In this document: positions 1 through 4,578 of the stretch, piece after piece
Position numbering within the stretch: the stretch's first letter is position 1
Layout: each line of letters starts with the position of its first letter
NCBI GenBank assembly: GCA_903898725.1
Contig: CAIUGQ010000657.1
Coordinates: 1 to 7,148 of the forward strand
Origin: an uncultured Burkholderiales bacterium
GTDB taxonomy: Bacteria > Pseudomonadota > Gammaproteobacteria > Burkholderiales > Burkholderiaceae_E
DNA: 7,148 nucleotides
Reading direction: 5' to 3'
Translations under genes and position numbers: made by a program
The notes under the pieces: model-generated
Databases searched by the model: none
What the model saw: only the letters and a program-made list of their open reading frames with translations
Told to the model about the DNA's origin: nothing

Positions 1-237
1 ATCACGCTGCCGGCGATCTTCGCGCAGCGCGAGTTCGCGCCGGTGCGCTACGGCGCCGTGGTCAACCGCGTGTGGACGGTCGGCCAGACGCTGTTCGCGC
101 TGGGGCCGATCGGCGCGGGCGCGCTGCTCGCGGCAACCGGCACGCCGGCGTGGACGATCGCGGCCTGCCTCGTCATGCAGCTCGCGGCGGCCGCGCTGTG
201 CGCGGGGCGGCCGTCGCGGGACGCCGCGGCGCGATAG
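1..237 (+). CDS. MFS transporter, C-terminal fragment (5' end outside window)
   Basis: This is the last 78 codons of an open frame that runs in from before base 1 and ends at TAG 235-237. The translation has two hydrophobic spans separated by a short Gly/Pro turn: roughly residues 26-48 (TLFALGPIGAGALLAATG) and 53-70 (WTIAACLVMQLAAAALCAG). A polar, Arg-rich tail follows and would be cytoplasmic. The stretch QREF, then YGAVVNRVWTVGQ, then GPIGAGAL resembles helices 11-12 of major facilitator superfamily carriers, where a QREF...FG.VV..S...GQ...GP pattern precedes the last helices. Substrate and subfamily cannot be read from this fragment. The gene ends exactly where the converging dehydrogenase gene ends, so no terminator lies between them. 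Any internal start codon is only a methionine or valine within the longer protein. The MFS call rests on pattern resemblance; another polytopic transporter family is possible. Confidence 0.7.
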   Translation: MTLPAIFAQREFAPVRYGAVVNRVWTVGQTLFALGPIGAGALLAATGTPAWTIAACLVMQLAAAALCAGRPSRDAAAR

Positions 238-1071
238 TCACCCGGCGAGCCGCCCGCCCGCCTCGAAGAAGTCCACGATCCGCGAGATCTGCCCGCGCAT
301 CATCTCGCGCCCGCGCACCGTGCGGCAGCCGCAGGCCTCGGCATGGGCCAGCAGCGGCGTGAGCTCGGGCATCACGATCGCGTCGAAGACCACGAGCGAG
401 GCGGGCAGCCGCGGCGCCTCGAACGGCAGCCGCGCGTCGTCGAGCATGCCGACCGGCGTCGCGTTGAGCAGCAGGTCCATGCCGTCGACGACCGGCGGCC
501 CGACGACGACCTCGGTGCCGGGGCTCGCCGCGCGCAGCATCGCCGCCGTGCGTGCGCAGCGCGCCGCATCGAGGTCGAAGATCCGCAGCAGCGCGGGCCG
601 CTCGGCCGCGAGCGCCGCGGCGATCGCGGTGCCGGCGCCACCCAGGCCCACGAGCATCGCGCGTGCGCCGGTCATCGCCACGCCCGCGCGGCGCAGCGCC
701 TCGACGCAGCCCAGCCCGTCGAAGATCTCGCCGTGCCACTGCCCGTCGACGCCGCGCGCGAGCGCATTGATCGCGCCGATCGCGCGGGCCTGGGGGCCGA
801 GCGTCGCGGCGAGCGCGCAGGCACGCTGCTTGAACGGGATGGTGAACACCAGGCCGTCGAGGTTGGCCACGCGCAGCAGTCGCGGCAGCACGTCGTCGAA
901 GTCGGCGGCGGGCACGTGCAGCGGCACCAGCACCGCATCGAGGCCTCGCCGCTGGAGTTCCCAGGTGACCATCTCCGGCGAGCGCACCTGGGTGATCGGA
1001 TCGCCGACGATTCCGTACACACGTGTCCGGCCGTTGACGAAGTCCACCTGGTCCGTCGATGCTGCGGTCAT
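238..1071 (-). CDS. Shikimate/quinate dehydrogenase-like (AroE family) protein
   Basis: A 277-residue protein of normal AroE length with both domains. The family interconverts 3-dehydroshikimate and shikimate (or dehydroquinate and quinate) with a nicotinamide cofactor in the cytoplasm. Substrate domain: VGDPITQVRSP (22-32), catalytic Lys81 in FTIPFK, Asn102 in GAINAL, Asp118 in EIFDG, and Gln261 in MMRGQ. These align with E. coli AroE Lys65, Asn86, Asp102 and Gln244. Cofactor domain: GLGGAG (142-147), then FDLD (165-168) where NADP enzymes have NRT/NRS, so NAD+ is the likely cofactor. NATPVGM (203-209) matches the family NATSxGM motif. Position 29 is Val where AroE has the first of two shikimate-binding serines; the second is Ser31. 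The usual NTD is IFD. This points to a paralogue acting on another substrate, perhaps in catabolism, rather than the housekeeping enzyme. Start: ATG at 1071 with GGAGGA 7 bases upstream; an upstream in-frame ATG at 1146 adds a charged, unconserved leader. Confidence 0.87.
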   Translation of the reverse strand: MTAASTDQVDFVNGRTRVYGIVGDPITQVRSPEMVTWELQRRGLDAVLVPLHVPAADFDDVLPRLLRVANLDGLVFTIPFKQRACALAATLGPQARAIGAINALARGVDGQWHGEIFDGLGCVEALRRAGVAMTGARAMLVGLGGAGTAIAAALAAERPALLRIFDLDAARCARTAAMLRAASPGTEVVVGPPVVDGMDLLLNATPVGMLDDARLPFEAPRLPASLVVFDAIVMPELTPLLAHAEACGCRTVRGREMMRGQISRIVDFFEAGGRLAG

Positions 1072-1154
1072 GTCCGCGTCCTCCGAGTCCTCGATCGCCG
1101 TCACCTTACCCCGACGCGCAGCCCGCCCCGCCGCTTCCGGTTCCACCGTCCGCG
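1072..1154. promoter_or_regulatory. Divergent intergenic region (AroE-like / SDR)
   Basis: These 83 bases separate the two start codons and must hold promoters or leader sequences for both directions, unless one promoter lies inside a neighbouring gene. I see no convincing -35/-10 pair on either strand. The nearest to a -10 is TAAGGT on the minus strand around 1104-1109, a poor match. There is no obvious inverted repeat of operator size. The location as a regulatory region is inferred from gene orientation. Confidence 0.4.
1079..1084 (-). promoter_or_regulatory. Ribosome binding site of the AroE-like gene
   Basis: On the minus strand GGAGGA lies 7 bases before ATG 1071-1069. It decides the start: the frame stays open to an ATG at 1146, but the Shine-Dalgarno match and the beginning of family homology both favour 1071. 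Confidence 0.75.
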
Positions 1155-2000
1155 ATGTCTGAACTCACCGGTCGAGGCGTGGTGGTCACCGGCGCGGCCT
1201 CCGGCATCGGCGAGGCGCTCGCGCACGCGCTGGCCGCGCGCGGCGCGAAGCTGCTGCTGGCCGACGTCGATGCCGCCCGGCTCGCGGCGGTGGCCGACGC
1301 GCTGCGCGCCGGCGGCGCGAGCTGCGAGGCGATGGCCTGCGACATCGCCGACCCGGCTGCCGCCCCCGCGCTGGCCGAACGCGCGATCGCGCTGTGGGGC
1401 GGTGCGGACATCGTCGTGAACAACGCGGGCGTCGCGCTGGTCGGGCCGGTGGAGACGATGCCCGAGGCCGACGCGCGCTGGCTGATGGACATCAACTTCT
1501 GGGGCGTCGTGCGGGGTTGCCGCGCGTTCGTGCCGCAGTTGAGGGGCCGTGCGGGCGCGACGCTGGTCAACATCTCGAGCGTGTTCGCCTTCGTCGCGCC
1601 GCCGACGCAGGCGATGTACGCGGCCTCGAAGGCGGCGGTCCGCGCGTTCTCGGACGTGCTGCGCGAGGAGGTGCGCGAGTCGGGCATCCGCGTGCTGACG
1701 GTGCACCCCGGCGGCATCCGGACCCGGATCGTCGAGTCGGCGCGGGTGATCGACCTGTCGGTCGCGGCGGACTCGAAGGCCGGGCTCGATGCGCAGTTCC
1801 GGCGCACCGCGCGGACGACCTCGGCACAGGCGGCCGAGGCGATCGTCCGCGCGCTCGAGCGCGGCGACACGCGGCTGCTGATCGGCGTGGATGCCCGACT
1901 CGGCGACTGGATGTTCCGGCTGGTGCCGGCCCGTGCGGGCGCCTGGTTCGCCGCGCTCGCCCGGCGCGCGCGTGCCGCGTCCTCGCAAGGCCGATCGTGA
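1155..2000 (+). CDS. Short-chain dehydrogenase/reductase (classical SDR)
   Basis: A 281-residue cytoplasmic NAD(P)-dependent oxidoreductase of the classical SDR family. Motifs in order: TGAASGIG (12-19, cofactor glycine motif), Asp37 at the end of strand beta-2 (ADVD; an acidic residue here favours NAD+), CDIAD (62-66), NNAG (89-92), Asn114, Ser142 in NISSV, and Tyr155/Lys159 in YAASK, with HPGGIRT after it. The catalytic tetrad Asn-Ser-Tyr-Lys is complete, so the enzyme should be active. Substrate is unknown. The tail of about 80 residues after HPGG, with a Trp/Arg/Ala-rich end, makes it longer than minimal 250-residue SDRs and fits members acting on larger or membrane-associated alcohols or ketones; that last point is inference. 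The ATG at 1155 was chosen because MSELTGRGVVVTG is the usual SDR N-terminus; an upstream in-frame ATG at 1059 would overlap the divergent gene. No clear Shine-Dalgarno sequence precedes it. It is the first gene of a three-gene overlapping operon. Confidence 0.92.
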   Translation: MSELTGRGVVVTGAASGIGEALAHALAARGAKLLLADVDAARLAAVADALRAGGASCEAMACDIADPAAAPALAERAIALWGGADIVVNNAGVALVGPVETMPEADARWLMDINFWGVVRGCRAFVPQLRGRAGATLVNISSVFAFVAPPTQAMYAASKAAVRAFSDVLREEVRESGIRVLTVHPGGIRTRIVESARVIDLSVAADSKAGLDAQFRRTARTTSAQAAEAIVRALERGDTRLLIGVDARLGDWMFRLVPARAGAWFAALARRARAASSQGRS

Positions 2001-2698
2001 GCCGCGCCCGCATCGATGACGGTGCGCCCGAGCGCGCACACCGCCCGGCGCGCCGCAGCGCAAGGCTGCGCAGGCTCGCCACCGCGGCCGGGGTGCTGGG
2101 GCTGGGCGTGGCGATCGGCCTCACGAGCGCGTGGCTGGCGGTGCGCCGGGAGGCGGGCATCGCCGCCGGTCCGTGGCGCGCGAGCCTGTTGGCCGGCAGC
2201 GCCGATGCCGATGCCTGGACGCGGGCGCGCGTCGCGATCGGCGGTCTGCTCGCGCTGAACCGCGAGGAGACGATGTACTACGTGGCCACCCACGATTCGG
2301 CGGGCGCGCCGCTGCGCTCGCGCTGCAGCTATCGGGTGACGGGCACGCCGCCCGCGGCTCGCTGGTGGAGCGTCACCGCGTACGCCGACGACTTCTTCCT
2401 CTTCGAGGCGCCGCAGCGGCGCTACAGCGTCAACGGCGAGACCGCGAGGCTAGACGCCCGCGGACGCTTCGCCTTCCTCACCGGCCCGAGCGAGCCGGCC
2501 GGTGCTCGGCCGATGCAGGCCACGGCCACCGGCGGGACCGCGAGCGCAGCCCCCGCCCCCGCCGAACCCTGGCTGCCCACCCCCGGCGACCGCGGGCTGC
2601 TGCTCACGCTGCGCGTCTACAACCCGGAGGCCGCGCTGCAGGCCGCGCCGGCCTCGCTCGATCCGCCGCGGATCGAGCCCGTCGGAGGCTGCCGGTGA
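1997..2698 (+). CDS. DUF1214 family membrane-anchored protein
   Basis: A 233-residue protein. A basic N-terminus (Arg-rich, 13-26) precedes one hydrophobic segment at about 27-49, so it is probably anchored in the inner membrane with the rest in the periplasm. The soluble part carries the DUF1214 pattern: NREETMYYVATHDS, CSYRVTGTPP, WWSVTAYADDFFLF (from Trp123), YSVN (143-146), and WLPTPGDRGLLLTLRVYNP near the end. This domain is usually the C-terminal half of long DUF1254-DUF1214 proteins; here it stands alone. Its biochemical role is unknown. An Ala/Thr/Pro-rich stretch at 173-191 sits between the core and WLPTP and looks like an inserted linker. The start is GTG at 1997, overlapping the SDR stop by 4 bases (GTGA), with only a weak AAGG upstream, so translation probably depends on coupling to the SDR. 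The partner DUF1254 gene follows with another 4-base overlap. Confidence 0.85.
   Translation: MSRARIDDGAPERAHRPARRSARLRRLATAAGVLGLGVAIGLTSAWLAVRREAGIAAGPWRASLLAGSADADAWTRARVAIGGLLALNREETMYYVATHDSAGAPLRSRCSYRVTGTPPAARWWSVTAYADDFFLFEAPQRRYSVNGETARLDARGRFAFLTGPSEPAGARPMQATATGGTASAAPAPAEPWLPTPGDRGLLLTLRVYNPEAALQAAPASLDPPRIEPVGGCR
2684..2688 (+). promoter_or_regulatory. Ribosome binding site of the DUF1254 gene
   Basis: GGAGG lies inside the last codons of the DUF1214 gene, 6 bases before GTG 2695. It is the strongest Shine-Dalgarno match in this operon and supports the GTG start in the GTGA overlap over any later codon. Confidence 0.75.
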
Positions 2699-3252
2699 GC
2701 GCGTCGCGTGGCGTCGGCCGGCGCTGGGCGCTGCGCGTGGCGGCCGTCCTGGCCATCGCGGCGGCGGTGCACGGGCTCACGATCTGGGCCGCACCGAGGC
2801 TGATCATGGGCCGCGTGCTCGCGGGCATCGGCGACACCGGCAGCGGCGGCGTGTTCCTGCCCCCGATGACCGATGCCTCGCAGCGCCGGATCGTGATGCC
2901 GAGCCCGGACCTGCTGTATGCGGTCTGTCCGTTCGACGTGAGCCGAGCGCCGCTGCGCATCCGCGCCGATCCGAAGGCGCCGGGCTACTGGTCGATCGCG
3001 CTGTATGCGTCCAACTCGGACAATTTCTTCGTGATCAACGATCGCCAGGCGGGCGGGCGGCCGGTCGACCTGGTGCTGGCGGGGCCGTCGGCCTACGCGA
3101 CGGCGGCGGCGCTGCCCGAGGGCGCGACGCTGGTCGCGGCGCCGAGCGCGCGCGGCATGCTGCTGATGCGGGTGCTGGTGGCCGACTACGCGGCGCAGCG
3201 CGAGCCCCTCGAGGCCGCCCGCGCCACCCTGAGGTGCGAGCCGCTGCGCTGA
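2695..3252 (+). CDS. DUF1254 family membrane-anchored protein
   Basis: A 185-residue protein with a short basic N-terminus, a hydrophobic segment at about 12-32 (likely an uncleaved inner-membrane anchor or signal sequence), and a soluble domain of about 150 residues. The core pattern is MPSPDLLYAVCPFDVSR (68-84), then GYWSIALYASNSDNFFVIND (97-116), and a C-terminal strand region around RGMLLMRVLV. This matches the short DUF1254 proteins commonly found beside a short DUF1214 protein in proteobacteria. The function of the family is not known. In long fused members DUF1254 comes first and DUF1214 second; here the genes are separate and in the opposite order. The start is GTG at 2695 in a GTGA overlap with the preceding stop, preceded by GGAGG at 6 bases. 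Near-equal translation with the DUF1214 partner, and a two-subunit complex at the membrane, are reasonable inferences. The gene converges on the GST gene across a 24-base gap. Confidence 0.82.
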   Translation: MSASRGVGRRWALRVAAVLAIAAAVHGLTIWAAPRLIMGRVLAGIGDTGSGGVFLPPMTDASQRRIVMPSPDLLYAVCPFDVSRAPLRIRADPKAPGYWSIALYASNSDNFFVINDRQAGGRPVDLVLAGPSAYATAAALPEGATLVAAPSARGMLLMRVLVADYAAQREPLEAARATLRCEPLR

Positions 3253-3276
3253 GCGCGCCGGCCCGCAGCCGCACCC

Positions 3277-3969
3277 TCAGCCCTTCAGCCGCTCGTTCTG
3301 CGGGAACATCGCGCGGAAGGCCTCGGCATCCATCTCGGCCTTGAACGCATGGCGCGTGCGCAGCGCCTCGATGCGCGCGACGGCCGGCCGCGCGTTGATC
3401 TCGTCGAGCAGGCGCTTGAGGTTCGGATACTGCGTCCACGGGTTCTCGACGCCGAGCACGTACGGCACCAGCCGCACCCAGCCCCAGAACGCCATGTCGA
3501 CGATGCCGTACTCGCCGCCGGCGAGGTAGCGGTTGGTGGCGAGCCGGTCGTCGAGGATCTTCCAGTGACGGTGCGCCTCGAAGTCGTAGCGGTTGAGCGC
3601 GTACGCCTTCGGCTCGGGCGCCGCATGGCGGAAGTGCACCGACTGCCCGGAGTACGGGCCGATGCCGCTGGCGATGAACATCAGCCAGGTCAGCATCTCG
3701 GCGCGCGCCTGCGAGGCCGGATCGGTCGGCACGAAGCGGCCGTGCCGGTCGCCGAGGTAGAGCAGGATGGCGTTGCTGTCGAAGAGCCGCACGCCGTCGT
3801 CGTCGATCGCCGGGACCTTGGCGTTCGGGTTCACCGCCTTGAAGGCGTCGGTGTGCTGCTCGCCCTTGCGGGTGTCGACCGGGATCGGCTCGTAGGGCAC
3901 GCCGAGCTCCTCGAGCATCAGCGCGACCTTCATCGGATTGGGCGCCAGGTTGTACCAGAACTTCAGCAT
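3277..3969 (-). CDS. Glutathione S-transferase, Nu-class (YfcG/YghU)-like
   Basis: A 230-residue cytoplasmic protein with the two-domain GST fold. The thioredoxin-like N-terminal domain (1 to about 80) has WYNLAPNPMK (5-14), cis-proline Pro53 in KVPAI, and the gamma-glutamyl-binding DSNAI (64-68), a variant of ESxAI. The helical domain (about 90-210) has GIGPYSGQSVHF (102-113), close to the GLGPMLGQ segment of E. coli YfcG, and YGIVDMAFWGW (154-164), the region of the conserved buried Asp. Asn11 aligns with the YfcG active-site Asn, while YfcG Thr9 is Ala9 here. Nu-class enzymes have disulfide-bond oxidoreductase or peroxidase activity with glutathione; the natural substrate is not predictable. 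Start ATG 3969 has GAGG 7 bases upstream. It is the second gene after DUF3830, 45 bases away on the same strand, and probably co-transcribed, with a G-quadruplex-type sequence in the gap. Confidence 0.92.
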   Translation of the reverse strand: MLKFWYNLAPNPMKVALMLEELGVPYEPIPVDTRKGEQHTDAFKAVNPNAKVPAIDDDGVRLFDSNAILLYLGDRHGRFVPTDPASQARAEMLTWLMFIASGIGPYSGQSVHFRHAAPEPKAYALNRYDFEAHRHWKILDDRLATNRYLAGGEYGIVDMAFWGWVRLVPYVLGVENPWTQYPNLKRLLDEINARPAVARIEALRTRHAFKAEMDAEAFRAMFPQNERLKG

Positions 3970-3980
3970 CGTCTCGCCTC

Positions 3981-4011
3981 GGGGTCGGGGGGCTTCGGGG
4001 TTGGGGATGGG
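3981..4011 (+). other. Predicted G-quadruplex-forming sequence
   Basis: Five G-runs lie on the plus strand: 3981-3984 (4 G), 3987-3992 (6 G), 3997-4000 (4 G), 4003-4006 (4 G) and 4009-4011 (3 G), separated by TC, CTTC, TT and AT. This satisfies the standard G3+N1-7 rule with runs to spare. It fills most of the 45-base gap between DUF3830 and GST and lies on the template strand for that operon, so the transcript is C-rich here. It stops one base short of the GST ribosome binding site (GAGG, 3977-3980 on the minus strand). Folding in vivo is not shown by sequence. Confidence 0.65.
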
Positions 4012-4014
4012 CGC

Positions 4015-4425
4015 TCAGGCCCGCTCGAACAGGATGTCCTGCGCACCTTCCCACAGTACCTGCACGCCCATCGGGCGCAGCTGCTCCTTGCCCTCGACGA
4101 TGGTCAGGAAGTGGTTGCCGGCGAGCGGGCCCATCTTCGAGGCGAACGAGCACGAGCCGTAGGCGATCAGCAGCTCGGTCTCGCTGTAGCCGCCCGGGTA
4201 GAACAGCACGTCGCCGACCGAGGGATGGCAGGTGTGGTTCTCGAAGCCGACGCCGAGCTTGAACTCGCCGAGCGGGATCCAGCACGCCTCGCCGCTCCAG
4301 CGCACGTGGATGATCTTCTGCCGGTAGGGCAGCAGCGCCTCGAACGCGGCGACGGTCAGCGGCGCGTCGGGGTTGGTCTCGGCGATGAACTGGCGGCCGG
4401 CGATGGTGATGCGGATGCGGGACAT
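4015..4425 (-). CDS. DUF3830 family, cyclophilin-like protein
   Basis: A 136-residue soluble protein without signal or membrane segments. It begins MSRIRITIAG, continues through ETNPDAPLTVAAFEALLPY, WSGEACWIPLGEF, CHPSVGDVLFYPGG and SETELLIAYG, and ends near GNHFLTIVEG. The pattern of a short beta strand, PxTxxxFxxLLPY, a W.GEA.W.P segment, then a GD..FYPGGYSE turn is what I recognise as DUF3830, whose known structures have a cyclophilin-like beta-barrel. No enzymatic activity is established. The family often lies among accessory catabolic genes, which fits here. ATG 4425 is chosen because homology begins immediately; only weak purine-rich sequence (GCGAG) precedes it. The frame stays open far upstream, antisense to the ligase gene, but that is a high-GC artefact. 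It is probably the first gene of a two-gene unit with the GST. Confidence 0.82.
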   Translation of the reverse strand: MSRIRITIAGRQFIAETNPDAPLTVAAFEALLPYRQKIIHVRWSGEACWIPLGEFKLGVGFENHTCHPSVGDVLFYPGGYSETELLIAYGSCSFASKMGPLAGNHFLTIVEGKEQLRPMGVQVLWEGAQDILFERA

Positions 4426-4441
4426 GGCGACACTCGCGGAT

Positions 4442-4467
4442 GAAAAGGAGGGAAAGGGGGGAAAGGG
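4442..4467 (+). other. Polypurine tract with G-runs
   Basis: Twenty-six consecutive purines, with G-runs of 2, 3, 6 and 3 separated by single A or AAA. It stands out as one of the few A-containing homopolymer-like stretches in a GC-rich, codon-structured window. It lies 17 bases upstream of the DUF3830 start, on the template strand, so that leader would be pyrimidine-rich in RNA. Mirror-like symmetry around the G6 run (GGGAAA-G6-AAAGGG) is perfect from 4450 to 4467. Confidence 0.7.
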
Positions 4468-4562
4468 CGAGATCGTAGCCCGGACCGGGCCGGCGCGGCG
4501 ACCATCGGGTATCGTGGCACGGGGATCCGGCGCGGCGTGCGACCGCGCCGCCCGCCCGCATC

Positions 4563-4568
4563 GAGGAG
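4563..4568 (+). promoter_or_regulatory. Ribosome binding site of the acyl-CoA ligase gene
   Basis: GAGGAG ends 10 bases before ATG 4579. It supports this start over the upstream in-frame ATG at 4537, whose added residues are Arg/Pro/Ala-rich and unlike the family. Confidence 0.7.
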
Positions 4569-4578
4569 ACACGCCGCC

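Larger units (their letters stand above)
4426..4578. promoter_or_regulatory. Divergent intergenic region (DUF3830 / acyl-CoA ligase)
   Basis: These 153 bases between two divergent starts are the largest non-coding stretch in the window and the likely site of promoters for both operons. They hold a 26-base pure-purine tract (4442-4467) and a GC-rich inverted repeat GCCCGG-A-CCGGGC (4478-4490) that could be an operator or arise by chance at this base composition. TATCGT (4510-4515) on the plus strand and TACGAT (4477-4472) on the minus strand are weak -10 candidates; neither has a recognisable -35. The promoter role is inferred from gene orientation. Confidence 0.5.

Noticed and set aside
1072..1146. 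25-residue N-terminal extension of the AroE-like protein from the ATG at 1146
   Set aside because: The extension is charged and unlike the family; GGAGGA sits at the right distance from ATG 1071.
343..1419. Plus-strand frame of 358 codons antisense to the AroE-like gene
   Set aside because: No recognisable domain, Arg/His-rich, and opposite a gene with conserved active-site residues and a good ribosome binding site.
1106..2293. Minus-strand frame of 395 codons across SDR and DUF1214
   Set aside because: Ser/Arg/Ala-rich shadow of two genes with clear family motifs.
3246..3281. Possible terminator between the converging DUF1254 and GST genes
   Set aside because: GCTGAG/CTCAGC arms (3248-3253, 3276-3281) have a 22-base loop and partly reflect the two TGA stop contexts; a small GCGCT-G-AGCGC palindrome is present, but no T-run follows on either strand.
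4510..4515. TATCGT as a -10 box for the ligase operon
   Set aside because: No -35 match at a suitable distance; too weak to annotate as a promoter.
3035..4561. 508-codon minus-strand frame across GST and DUF3830
   Set aside because: It is out of frame with two recognisable genes and has Arg/Pro/Ala-rich low-complexity translation; a composition artefact.
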